Numbered from the stretch's first letter, positions 1 to 7,836 are shown. The stretch is DNA of 8,832 nt from CAWKDC01 sp964383495 (GCA_964383495.1 CAYLHG010000027.1:1-8832), one strand, 5' to 3'. Notes: generated from the sequence alone by a model not told the origin. Numbers and translations are program-made.

Positions 1-2246
1 GGGTTTACACCATTGATGGCAAATTAATTGGCCAATTCGGGGAAAAGCGCCGTATTCCTGTTAAATTAGAAAATGTTCCCCCTATGTTGATTAACGCTTT
101 TGTGTCGACAGAAGATCGTCGTTTTTTCGCGCATTCAGGCGTTGATTTTCGTGGGCTTGCTCGTGCAGCGCACCATGTTCTTACAGAAGGAAATCGCGGG
201 CAAGGCGGTAGCACCATCACCATGCAATTAGCACGCAACATGTTTTTATCACCTCAAAAAACTTATGTGCGAAAAATCAATGAAATTTTATTAGCGCTAC
301 AAATTGAAAAAGAATTTTCAAAAAAAGAAATTTTAGAATTATATTTGAACAAAATTTATTTAGGCCAACGCGCCTATGGCGTTGCTGCAGCTGCGGAAGT
401 ATATTATGGAAAAACACTTGAGCAATTGACAATTGCTGAAATGGCAACGATTGCAGGGTTACCTAAGGCGCCCTCTACGCTCAACCCCATCAGCAGCTCC
501 GATCGCGCACGTGAACGCCGTACACACGTCTTAGATGCCATGTTATCTGAAAATTACATCACGCAATCACAATATGATATTGCAATGAAAACGCCTATTG
601 AAACTTATTATCACGCACCACAAGTAGAAATAGAAGCACCTTATGTTGCGGAAATGGCACGCCAAGTATTATTTCAACAATTAGGGGAAGATGCTTATAC
701 GATCGGGTTGCAAGTGTATACAACATTGCAAGGTGATCTTCAAATCGCTGCTAACGACGCGTTGCATAACGGCATGGTGCGTTATGATAGACGTCATGGA
801 TTCCGTGGCGTTTTAAAAACGATTGATCTTCATACCGATAAAACAACCATGTTAAAAGCACTACGGTCTGTGCCCGAGGCTGGGCCTTTGAATACCGTGC
901 TTTTATTATCATTGCAAGAGGGACAAGCCAATGTATTACTACGCAATGGCAATACACTTTCTATTCCTTCGAATGCGCTTTCTTTTGGTGCGCGTGATGC
1001 CACGCAGCTTGGCATTCGTCCTGGCAGTGTGATACGTATTTTCAAAACCAGTGACAATCAATGGGTGCTTGCACAACGCCCGCAAGTAGAAGGTGCATTT
1101 GTAGCATTACGCCCTCAAGATGGCGCAGTGTTAGCACTGGTGGGTGGATTTGATTTTTATCATAATAATTTTAATATGGCCACTCAAGCAGAACGACAAC
1201 CAGGTTCTAGCTTCAAACCGTTTATTTATTCTTCAGCATTAGATAATGGTTTTACAGCAGCAACGTTAGTGAATGATGCACCGATTGTATTTGAATCTGC
1301 CGGTTCAGAAGCATGGCGCCCACGAAATTATGAACGCCGTTTTTATGGGCCCACTCGATTGCGCATGGGATTAGTTCGCTCCCGTAATTTAGTTTCAATT
1401 CGCATTTTAGCAGGTGTAGGTTTAGAAACAGCGATTGCGTATGCAGAGCGTTTTGGATTTAGCAGAGGGAGCATGCCGTTAGGATTATCACTCGCATTAG
1501 GTACAAATATTGTTACACCATTACAAATGGCTCGTGGATTTGCAGTGTTTGCAAACGGAGGATTTTTGATCACGCCCTATGTGATTGACCATGTTCGTAA
1601 TGATGCAGGAAAAGTGATTGAGCATGCAACGCCCGCATTTGCATGTGACCCATGCGACCCTACTGTTGTATCACATTTCTTTAGTCATTCTTTGATCAGT
1701 GTGCATTCTGCACCACGCGTTATTACCGCAGAAAATGCTTATATTATGAATGATATGTTGCGTGATGTTGTGCAACGAGGCACTGCGTCTGCGGCAAAAG
1801 TGTTAAATAGAACCGATGTTGGTGGCAAAACGGGAACAACGCAAGATCAACATGATGGTTGGTTTACAGGTTTTAACCCAGATATCGTTGCGACCAGCTG
1901 GATAGGGTTTGATACTAATCGCTCCATTGGGGAGTATGGCGCGCAAGCAGCACTTCCTACTTGGGTAGAGTTCATGCGTTATGCATTGAAAGATAAACCA
2001 GAACGCTTTTTACCAGAACCTGATGATGTCGTGAGCGTACGCATCGATCCTAAAACAGGCTTGCTCGCCGCCACCAACCAAAATGATGCTGAGTTTGAAT
2101 TATTCACTAAAGATACTATTCCCACAGATCATGCTTCGGCTTATCAGCAAGATGACGACGATGATGACGATAATGAGCATGATGATGACAATGAAGATGG
2201 TGATCGTGAACCCGTTAAGATTCCTAATGAGCATGAAATATTTTAA
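1..2246 (+). CDS. mrcA: Penicillin-binding protein 1A, bifunctional peptidoglycan glycosyltransferase/transpeptidase (5' partial)
   Basis: Class A PBP that polymerises lipid II and cross-links peptidoglycan at the periplasmic face of the inner membrane. The frame is open from base 3, before the first internal ATG at 84, and those codons read as PBP1A sequence (VYTIDGKLIGQFGEKRRIPV). The gene therefore begins outside the window, and about 55-60 residues including the membrane anchor are missing. Counting from the Met at 84: the GT51 glycosyltransferase has catalytic E10 in EDRRFF, then GGSTITMQLARN (41-52) and the KINEILLALQIE block (64-75). An OB-like insert lies at about 237-335. The transpeptidase has SxxK at S375-K378 (GSSFKP), SxN at S433-N435 and KTG at K582-G584. 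All catalytic motifs are intact. The C-terminus ends in an unusual aspartate-rich tail (690-707). It probably heads an operon with the next two genes. Identification is firm; ponA is the alternative symbol. Confidence 0.97.
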   Translation, partial: VYTIDGKLIGQFGEKRRIPVKLENVPPMLINAFVSTEDRRFFAHSGVDFRGLARAAHHVLTEGNRGQGGSTITMQLARNMFLSPQKTYVRKINEILLALQIEKEFSKKEILELYLNKIYLGQRAYGVAAAAEVYYGKTLEQLTIAEMATIAGLPKAPSTLNPISSSDRARERRTHVLDAMLSENYITQSQYDIAMKTPIETYYHAPQVEIEAPYVAEMARQVLFQQLGEDAYTIGLQVYTTLQGDLQIAANDALHNGMVRYDRRHGFRGVLKTIDLHTDKTTMLKALRSVPEAGPLNTVLLLSLQEGQANVLLRNGNTLSIPSNALSFGARDATQLGIRPGSVIRIFKTSDNQWVLAQRPQVEGAFVALRPQDGAVLALVGGFDFYHNNFNMATQAERQPGSSFKPFIYSSALDNGFTAATLVNDAPIVFESAGSEAWRPRNYERRFYGPTRLRMGLVRSRNLVSIRILAGVGLETAIAYAERFGFSRGSMPLGLSLALGTNIVTPLQMARGFAVFANGGFLITPYVIDHVRNDAGKVIEHATPAFACDPCDPTVVSHFFSHSLISVHSAPRVITAENAYIMNDMLRDVVQRGTASAAKVLNRTDVGGKTGTTQDQHDGWFTGFNPDIVATSWIGFDTNRSIGEYGAQAALPTWVEFMRYALKDKPERFLPEPDDVVSVRIDPKTGLLAATNQNDAEFELFTKDTIPTDHASAYQQDDDDDDDNEHDDDNEDGDREPVKIPNEHEIF

Positions 2247-2260
2247 TAGTAGGTGAAACT

Positions 2261-2878
2261 ATGTCAAAATATTCTATAAAACGGCAATCTCAAGTGCGAG
2301 ACACCATTGCACGGGAAGCAGCAAAATGGATGTCAACACATGGGATTGTAGACTTTGAATCAGCGAAACGTCGTGCTGTAAAATCTTTAGGAATTACACG
2401 AATAGATACTAATATACTGCCTTCTCACCAACAAGTACAACAAGCGTTGATTACTTATCAACAATTATTTATTGATCCACATCGTGAACAAAATTTAATC
2501 ACATTGCGTGAAAAAGCTTATCGTGCTATGTTGATTTTGAAATCTTTTGATCCTCATTTAATAGGCATGGTATTGGATGGTAGTGCAACAACGCATGCTA
2601 ATATTGAATTACATGTTTTCTCCTCTACTTCTGAAGAAGTAATAATTCACTTTATTAACCTCAATATTGCATATGAGTCTACAGAACAGCGCATTCAATT
2701 ACTGGATAAACAATTTAAAACGTTCCCAGTAGTGCGTTTCTATTTAGCGGATAGCGCCATCGATGCTATTATCTTTCCTGAAAAAACGTTAAAATACCAT
2801 GCGCGCTGCCAAATTCATGGTAAAGCCATTGAACGCGCTAATTTAGATGAGGTCCGCGCATTAGTTGGGTTGGTTTAA
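2261..2878 (+). CDS. Conserved hypothetical protein, possibly nucleotidyltransferase-like fold
   Basis: A 205-residue soluble protein with no signal peptide or membrane segment. AGGTGA at 2251-2256 precedes the ATG by four bases, and the gene starts 14 bases after the PBP1A stop, so cotranscription is likely. The N-terminal half is helical and basic (IAREAAKWMSTHG at 16-28, then DFESAKRRAVKSLGI). It resembles, from memory, a family of uncharacterised gammaproteobacterial proteins of about 200 residues that share a helical N-terminus followed by an F-D/N-P-x-L block (FDPHL, 96-100). The segment VLDGSATTHANIELHVF (104-120) faintly recalls the G-S...D-h-D-L signature of Pol-beta-type nucleotidyltransferases. 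However, the acidic metal ligands are not clearly kept (IEL in place of IDL), so catalytic activity is doubtful. The C-terminal half is beta-rich (VVRFYLADSAIDAIIF, 157-172) and ends in a short helix. No function can be assigned from the sequence. Confidence 0.85.
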   Translation: MSKYSIKRQSQVRDTIAREAAKWMSTHGIVDFESAKRRAVKSLGITRIDTNILPSHQQVQQALITYQQLFIDPHREQNLITLREKAYRAMLILKSFDPHLIGMVLDGSATTHANIELHVFSSTSEEVIIHFINLNIAYESTEQRIQLLDKQFKTFPVVRFYLADSAIDAIIFPEKTLKYHARCQIHGKAIERANLDEVRALVGLV

Positions 2879-2881
2879 GGA
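2876..2881 (+). promoter_or_regulatory. Ribosome binding site that fixes the mtnN start
   Basis: TAAGGA overlaps the stop codon (2876-2878) of the preceding gene and lies seven bases before the ATG at 2889. This favours 2889 over the upstream in-frame ATG at 2865, which would add eight residues not seen in the family. The overlap with the previous stop suggests translational coupling. Confidence 0.7.
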
Positions 2882-2888
2882 AAAGATT

Positions 2889-3575
2889 ATGATTGGTATT
2901 ATTGCAGCGATGAAGGAAGAGACTGCGTATTTAAAAAATCAAATGAAAGATATGGTTGTTGCTGAAAGTGCAGGATATGCTTTTTATGTAGGTACCATTA
3001 ATGATATTCCTATTGTTTTAGCACAATGCGGCATTGGAAAAGTAAATGCAGCAATTGGCACAACATTATTAATTGAACGTTTCAAACCCACCTATATTAT
3101 CAATACTGGAAGTGCTGGCGGATTGCATGAAGCGCTAGAAATTGGTGACGTAGTTATTTCAATTGAAGTGCGTCATCATGACGTGGATCTGACTGTATTT
3201 GGTTATGAGCATGGGCAATTGCCTCAACTCCCTCCAGCGTTCACGCCCAACCAAATATTGATTGAAGCTGCGGAACGTGCTGCGCAGAAAATGAATTTAC
3301 GTGTGACAAAAGGGCTGATTGTATCAGGCGATACATTCATGAATAATGCTGATCACGCAGCACGGATCCGCGAAAAGTTTTCAGACGTTCATGCGGTTGA
3401 AATGGAAGCAGCTGCTGTGGCCCAGGTATGCCATCAATTTCAGGTACCATTTGTTGTGATCCGCGCGTTATCTGATATTGCTGGAAAAAGTTCTGATATT
3501 TCATTCAATACTTTTCTTGAACAAGCTGCACGGCACAGCGCACAGTTGATTATTTCTACATTGGCAGAGCTTTGA
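2889..3575 (+). CDS. mtnN: 5'-methylthioadenosine/S-adenosylhomocysteine nucleosidase
   Basis: A cytosolic enzyme that hydrolyses the glycosidic bond of methylthioadenosine and S-adenosylhomocysteine. It feeds methionine salvage, removes product inhibitors of methylation and supplies the S-ribosylhomocysteine precursor for AI-2. From the ATG at 2889 the product is 228 residues, against 232 for the E. coli enzyme. The N-terminus MIGIIAAMKEE matches E. coli MKIGIIGAMEEE, with E11 at the position of catalytic Glu12. AVEMEA (169-174) gives E173, equivalent to ribose-binding Glu174. The SDIAG segment gives D196, equivalent to catalytic Asp197. NTGSAGG (72-78) is the phosphorylase-family glycine-rich motif. 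The residue equivalents come from recalled alignment, but the match is strong throughout. It is the third gene of the likely mrcA operon and lies 10 bases after the preceding stop. Alternative symbols are pfs and mtn. Confidence 0.97.
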   Translation: MIGIIAAMKEETAYLKNQMKDMVVAESAGYAFYVGTINDIPIVLAQCGIGKVNAAIGTTLLIERFKPTYIINTGSAGGLHEALEIGDVVISIEVRHHDVDLTVFGYEHGQLPQLPPAFTPNQILIEAAERAAQKMNLRVTKGLIVSGDTFMNNADHAARIREKFSDVHAVEMEAAAVAQVCHQFQVPFVVIRALSDIAGKSSDISFNTFLEQAARHSAQLIISTLAEL

Positions 3576-3587
3576 ACGATATTTTGC

Positions 3588-3626
3588 AGTAGTTGAAATC
3601 TGATGTGACATGAGATTTCAACTACT
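3588..3626. terminator. Perfect 14-bp inverted repeat between convergent genes, probable bidirectional terminator
   Basis: Arms AGTAGTTGAAATCT (3588-3601) and AGATTTCAACTACT (3613-3626) pair perfectly around an 11-base loop. The hairpin lies in the 59-base gap between the mtnN stop and the stop of the convergent small membrane protein gene, where a shared terminator is expected. Neither strand has a clean run of T after the stem and the stem is AT-rich. It may therefore be a weak intrinsic terminator or an RNA-stabilising hairpin. Confidence 0.6.
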
Positions 3627-3634
3627 ACATATTA

Positions 3635-4009
3635 TTACATATATAGGACGCCATCAAATAGCCCCAACGCACCAGCAAAAAGACAACTACATAGGGTAGT
3701 GTCCATAATAAAAATAAACACTCCAATTCTTTTTAGCCATGTAGGCATTTCTTTTTTGTAGATAGAAGGAGATAATTTTATTTTTATATGATTAATGTAT
3801 TGGCCAGTAGAAACTACTGATGCAGCGGCAACATTCCCCAATGCAGATCCATAGATTGGAATGTTAAGGTATTGTTGGAATTTTTTTGATAAGAAAACAC
3901 TTGTCAGTAATCTCATCGGAAAATAAATAAACATAAAATAAGCAGAAACCCAAGCAAAAATATTTTCTGATAGTGTATGGTTGCTAATCATCTCGGTGAT
4001 TGAATTCAT
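3635..4009 (-). CDS. Small membrane protein, putative T6SS immunity protein (second copy)
   Basis: A 124-residue protein with a hydrophobic segment at about 17-40 (IFAWVSAYFMFIYFPMRLLT), a weaker one at about 54-67, and another at about 94-117 (IGVFIFIMDTTLCSCLFAG). Between them is a conserved basic loop with SIYKKEMPTWLKR (82-94). It is a clear paralogue of the gene just upstream: both share FIYxPxR, FLSKKF, YLxIP, YKKEMPxWLKR and MD in the same order. GGAG at 4014-4017 precedes the ATG at 4009, a good Shine-Dalgarno site. It is third in the vgrG - membrane protein - membrane protein set, 30 bases after its paralogue. An inner-membrane immunity protein protecting against the toxin fused to VgrG is inferred from position, size, topology and duplication. 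I do not recognise a named family. Confidence 0.82.
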   Translation of the reverse strand: MNSITEMISNHTLSENIFAWVSAYFMFIYFPMRLLTSVFLSKKFQQYLNIPIYGSALGNVAAASVVSTGQYINHIKIKLSPSIYKKEMPTWLKRIGVFIFIMDTTLCSCLFAGALGLFDGVLYM

Positions 4010-4039
4010 GGCTCTCCTATCGGTTTAATGTCATAGCAC

Positions 4040-4399
4040 TCAATCAAACAACCCAACCAAACCCAGCGCAATAAATAAAAGAGCGATCATATCCATGAGA
4101 AAAATAATGCTCCCAACCCTTTTTAGCCATATCGGCATTTCTTTTTTATAAGAAGATGAGAAAAAATTTCGAAACCAACCAAAATGTTGAGAGGCAGTTA
4201 GTATTGCGGCTGGTGTAATACTTTTTATTGGCCCTAGAGTACACGGTATATCAAGATATTCTTTAAATTTTTTCGATAAAAAACTACACATAAAAAATCT
4301 AATAGGAGCATAAATAAATAAAAAATATATTACTAAAAAAATCTGTATCGTTTCTATGATACTGTATCTACTAAAAAATTCAAAAATTGATTTCATCAT
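4040..4399 (-). CDS. Small membrane protein, putative T6SS immunity protein (first copy)
   Basis: A 119-residue protein starting with two consecutive Met codons. GGAG at 4409-4412 lies nine bases from the first ATG, so 4399 is preferred. Hydrophobic segments lie at about 16-41 (IETIQIFLVIYFLFIYAPIR) and 94-117 (RVGSIIFLMDMIALLFIALG), with a moderately hydrophobic stretch at about 58-70. The basic motif SSYKKEMPIWLKR (82-94) precedes the last membrane segment. It begins 23 bases after the vgrG stop on the same strand and is probably cotranscribed with it. Paralogy to the next gene is obvious from FLSKKF, YKKEMP and WLKR. The pair is AT-rich compared with the mrcA-mtnN block, fitting acquired DNA. 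An immunity role is inferred from context; a minor structural or accessory role cannot be excluded. Confidence 0.82.
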   Translation of the reverse strand: MMKSIFEFFSRYSIIETIQIFLVIYFLFIYAPIRFFMCSFLSKKFKEYLDIPCTLGPIKSITPAAILTASQHFGWFRNFFSSSYKKEMPIWLKRVGSIIFLMDMIALLFIALGLVGLFD

Positions 4400-4422
4400 A
4401 ACTACTCGCTCCGCAATAATTT

Positions 4423-7400
4423 TTAAGATTCTTTTTCATATATAAGCTCATAAGTCTTAATAATTTTTTCTCTAAAAATCTTATCTACTGGCTCTTCTAC
4501 TGACTCCACAACAATTAAGGCTAAAACAACTGCTGCTAATGCAACAGCTGTATGACCTGTTTTAGGAAGTATTTTAAAAAATAACTTTGCTGTTCCCCAT
4601 TCAACAGCTGCTCCAGCACCAGAACCCACAGCAACTTTTCCTACGAAACTTCCCCATTCTTCAATTTCCATTTTACGACATTCTTTGACATTTAAATCTT
4701 TACATATCTTATTAATCTTCTCTTGTGTCTCATGAAAATCTAATGCGATAAGTGCTATCCCACCAGTTTTGGATACATGGTGCATTTTAGAAACTGAAGC
4801 ATATAGCTCATCTAAAGGCGCGAGTTTCCACGTTGTAGGGATCCAGTGATGGATAATAAGCCCTGATTGCAACCATGCTTCCAATATATTGCTAGTAGAA
4901 ATTTTTTTGCCCTTGATCAAATAATCAATTGCAGTAACTGCTCTTCTATCCATACTTTCCACTGCTTCCATCCTAAATTTAGCTAATTCTTTGCTAAATG
5001 GGTGCTCAGAAAGTGCTTTCATATAACTTTCTAGATCTTGCTTAAATCCTGTCAGCAAAGCATCCGCCGTTTCCGTAATTATCCCAAATCCTTTCTTAAA
5101 AGCCTCTGTATCATCACTTCGGTAACTCCCACGCTTATCTCCCACTGTTCCGGCAAAGCTTCCATATAGTGCAAAATGTTCAGCAAAATATGCGGCTTCT
5201 TCAGCAGGAATATGGCACATCATGTTATTTACTTTCATGCCACTTTGATACAACACCTCCCCCCATTTTTCAACCACTTTATTTTCTCGAGGCAAAATGA
5301 AAACCATTTGGCCTGGCTCAATCCAAGAGCTCACATGCCTATTCACTTTTTTAAAATACTCTCTGTCCTCTTTCGTAGGATTTGCATACACCCTATCAAT
5401 AAATTTTTCCACATAGCATTTTTCAGGAGAAATACAAAAAAACAAATTAGTCAGTTCACCTGGCATCGATTTTTTATTGTAAAAATCAATAGGCTCTGAA
5501 TAAACAATTTGATGGAAGATAAGCGGCTTTTCTTCACTTGTCTCAGCAGCAGTATCTTCATTTCCTGCCATATTTGCTACCATTTTATCTGCGCTTTGTT
5601 TCACTTGATTGTATAAATCCTTCCCTTGATTTATCAGCGTAGATAAATGTTCGTTTTCACTGTTAAAATAAGATGATTCCAATGGTTCTTTTATTTTTGA
5701 TTTGCCCTCCTGCTTTGACCGCGACAAAAAAGAGGCTTTCTCACCAAACTCAACCTCCTCAGCCTCTATCAATACACTTTTTGCACCAAACAAAGTCGTT
5801 TTATCTTTTTCCATTTTCAAATAAGCTTTTCCGCCTCCTGCCATTAATAATATTTTTTCATCACTTTTCCAATTAATTTTCTTCTCAACCATCATTTCTA
5901 TATTGTTTCTTACAGCATAAGTAATATTTCCGTCTTTTACCGTTCTCGCATATTTTCCACTAATATTTGCAGAAAAATTTCTGTTTTTTACAAAAACATC
6001 TCCTGCCACATCAACGTTCATATTTTTTTGTGTGTCTATTTCAATAACACCTGCAGAATTTAAATCAATATTTCCTTTTCTAGCTTTAAAGCGCTGTGAC
6101 TTTCCTGCGCTCAGGATAGTGCCTTTTCCACTTTTATGTACCCAATCCTTCCCTACATTAAAATTAAAATTTTTGGCAATACTCATGTGAAAATCGCCAT
6201 CACTTTGTAATGTAATCCCTTTTTTGGGGCCATTTTCTAAACGAATACCATGTGTGGGAGATGATTGTAATGATATACTCTGCTTTCCTGGCTCGTCATC
6301 AAAACATAATTCATGCCCACTGCGTGATCTAATAATATGCTGATAAGGATTTGCACTCGTTACGGGGCCTGCCATTGCATCATTTGTTAACGCATTCACT
6401 ATGATAGGCAAATCGGTTTCACCATATAAAAAACTTACTAACACCTCGACGCCATCTTCTAACGGAAAATGAAAACCACCTTGTGGCGCTACATAAGAAC
6501 GAAGCCTAGGCATATAAATAGCCGACGCAGTAAAATTAGCATTGTCAGGAAAAATAATTTTTTCTTCGCCTCGCTCATTTAAAGCTGGTTCGCCTGTTTC
6601 TTTATTGCCTTCCACAAAGGCTTGCATCACTAAAGGCAACATCACACGCGGCGGCGATACAGCTCGCCACGGACCGTCGCCTGTTTGCAAAATTGCCTTG
6701 TTCTGATAACGTAATGTTTTTCCAAATTGCGTAAGAATATGTTGCACATAACGAATATGACCTTTGTATGTTCTGTGCGCCGTCATATCCGATATATCCA
6801 ACCAATTCCCCGTCTGCAACAATATTGCATTACTTTCAACTTCTAAATGATGGTAAATTTTACCCTTTGCATTCCAATTCAGACTTTTTAAATAAGCATT
6901 TATAGAGGCATCATCATAACCAAATGCTGAAAACGGCTCCATCATGGCCCCCGCCTCAAATTTGCCTGCCCACGCACAAGGCACACCACTATACAGCTGT
7001 AATGGGCTTTGATCTTCCCAGTGTTTATTTTTAATCCAACATTCTTTTTCAGTAATAATACCTCTGGAAGTTTCCGAACATACGAACGCACCTAATGTTT
7101 CGCTCCCGTTTTGCAATAATTCTGCTTTCTCTTTATAAAATAAATGATGAATAGGACTATCACTTAGTTGAGAAGGCCCATTTAAAAAATAAAAATGCAG
7201 GGAATCTGTTGAAGGCAAGATCACAATATTTTCTTGCGCTAACATTTTGAGAAAAAAATCGTAATCACTTTGCAGTGCCTGAATCACATAAGGACGAACA
7301 CTCTTACAATCAAAGCGCCACACTAGATTTTCTGCACCAATTTGATGCACATTTAACATATTTTTTACCCAATCTTTTACTGAAGTTGCGCCATATGTTC

Positions 7401-7758
7401 GAAAATGTACTGTGCTTTTTCTTAAACGGCTTAATAAGCTTTCTAATTTGCATTTAACTACCCAACGGCCTGTATCAAGCATCATCTGATCAAAAAAAAT
7501 GCATTCGCCCACCCAATACCGTTGGTTTCCTAGTGCATCCTTTATCGAAATTTTCCATATGCGGTTGATAAAATCAGCAGATGAACAAGGCGCTGCAGCA
7601 TGTAAAAAAATAGCAGCTTCATGGGAACGGCATACCGCTTCCGTCATCACGGCAGAAATAATAGGAAATGAAAATCCATCTCTCTCTAACACTGCTGTGA
7701 TAGGCATTTGACCAGCTGGGTTGAGAGTGGAAGTAAAAGATCCTATCGTTGAGTTCAT
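4423..7758 (-). CDS. vgrG: Type VI secretion spike protein VgrG (TssI) with C-terminal effector extension
   Basis: A VgrG trimer caps the Hcp tube and is injected into target cells. This 1111-residue protein is far longer than a plain VgrG (about 600-700). Order of parts: a gp27-like base (about 1-345, including the ALQSDYDFFLKMLAQENI block at 161-178 typical of the family); a gp5 OB-fold (about 410-460, IYMPRLRSYVAPQGG then GVEVLVSFLYGETDLPIIVNAL); SANPYQHIIRSRSGHEL (468-484) leading into the beta-helical needle with repeated short strands (about 490-675, e.g. KGITLQSDGDFHMSI); a hydrophilic linker (about 676-745); and a 366-residue extension. The extension contains a LysM-like patch (about 795-823) and ends in a Gly/Ala-rich and hydrophobic region (1036-1085). 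The ATG at 7758 has GGAAGT at 7766-7771 seven bases upstream and a strong promoter beyond. No PAAR, Hcp, sheath or DUF4123 adaptor gene is visible, so this is an orphan vgrG island. Confidence 0.93.
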   Translation of the reverse strand: MNSTIGSFTSTLNPAGQMPITAVLERDGFSFPIISAVMTEAVCRSHEAAIFLHAAAPCSSADFINRIWKISIKDALGNQRYWVGECIFFDQMMLDTGRWVVKCKLESLLSRLRKSTVHFRTYGATSVKDWVKNMLNVHQIGAENLVWRFDCKSVRPYVIQALQSDYDFFLKMLAQENIVILPSTDSLHFYFLNGPSQLSDSPIHHLFYKEKAELLQNGSETLGAFVCSETSRGIITEKECWIKNKHWEDQSPLQLYSGVPCAWAGKFEAGAMMEPFSAFGYDDASINAYLKSLNWNAKGKIYHHLEVESNAILLQTGNWLDISDMTAHRTYKGHIRYVQHILTQFGKTLRYQNKAILQTGDGPWRAVSPPRVMLPLVMQAFVEGNKETGEPALNERGEEKIIFPDNANFTASAIYMPRLRSYVAPQGGFHFPLEDGVEVLVSFLYGETDLPIIVNALTNDAMAGPVTSANPYQHIIRSRSGHELCFDDEPGKQSISLQSSPTHGIRLENGPKKGITLQSDGDFHMSIAKNFNFNVGKDWVHKSGKGTILSAGKSQRFKARKGNIDLNSAGVIEIDTQKNMNVDVAGDVFVKNRNFSANISGKYARTVKDGNITYAVRNNIEMMVEKKINWKSDEKILLMAGGGKAYLKMEKDKTTLFGAKSVLIEAEEVEFGEKASFLSRSKQEGKSKIKEPLESSYFNSENEHLSTLINQGKDLYNQVKQSADKMVANMAGNEDTAAETSEEKPLIFHQIVYSEPIDFYNKKSMPGELTNLFFCISPEKCYVEKFIDRVYANPTKEDREYFKKVNRHVSSWIEPGQMVFILPRENKVVEKWGEVLYQSGMKVNNMMCHIPAEEAAYFAEHFALYGSFAGTVGDKRGSYRSDDTEAFKKGFGIITETADALLTGFKQDLESYMKALSEHPFSKELAKFRMEAVESMDRRAVTAIDYLIKGKKISTSNILEAWLQSGLIIHHWIPTTWKLAPLDELYASVSKMHHVSKTGGIALIALDFHETQEKINKICKDLNVKECRKMEIEEWGSFVGKVAVGSGAGAAVEWGTAKLFFKILPKTGHTAVALAAVVLALIVVESVEEPVDKIFREKIIKTYELIYEKES
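4426..5526 (-). other. C-terminal effector region of VgrG: LysM-like module plus putative membrane-active toxin domain
   Basis: Residues about 745-1111. The segment EYFKKVNRHVSSWIEPGQMV (800-819), ending in FILP, resembles the late part of a LysM repeat, in which a residue pair and P-G-Q precede a hydrophobic strand. From about 855 the chain is mainly helical. HHWIPTTWKLAPLD lies at 970-983 and GGIALIALDF at 999-1008. The spaced cysteines C1019 and C1027 sit in INKICKDLNVKECRK. GSFVGKVAVGSGAGAAVEWG (1036-1055) is glycine/alanine-rich and TAVALAAVVLALIVVE (1070-1085) is long enough to span a membrane. No nuclease, lipase or amidase motif is visible. Membrane insertion is inferred from composition and from the two membrane proteins encoded next door. 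From memory, similar I-x-x-x-C...E-C-R plus glycine-zipper tails occur in other T6SS-linked proteins; I cannot verify this here. Confidence 0.6.
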
Positions 7759-7765
7759 TATTGTT

Positions 7766-7835
7766 ACTTCCTATTTTTAGGTACCATAGCAATGAATAAT
7801 TACTACATTATTATGGAAATGAAGAAATGTGACAA
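7766..7835 (-). promoter_or_regulatory. Sigma70-like promoter and Shine-Dalgarno site of vgrG
   Basis: Read on the - strand: a -35 box TTGTCA (7830-7835, five of six consensus bases), a 17-base spacer and a -10 box AATAAT (7807-7812, five of six). Transcription would start near 7800, giving a leader of about 42 bases. GGAAGT (7766-7771) lies seven bases before the ATG. This suggests the vgrG and membrane-protein cluster is transcribed by the housekeeping sigma factor as its own unit. Confidence 0.6.
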
Positions 7836-7836
7836 G

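Noticed and set aside
2865..2888. Longer mtnN start at 2865
   Set aside because: It overlaps the preceding gene, lacks a fitting ribosome site and adds eight residues before the conserved MIGIIAAM start.
5176..5499. 107-codon open frame on the + strand inside vgrG
   Set aside because: It lies wholly antisense to a firm coding region, has no ribosome site and its product is an unstructured mix of Phe, His and Arg typical of a shadow frame.
5733..6290. Repeated short strands in the VgrG needle as a DNA repeat or CRISPR-like array
   Set aside because: The repetition is at protein level (alternating beta strands of the spike). There are no repeated DNA units with spacers.
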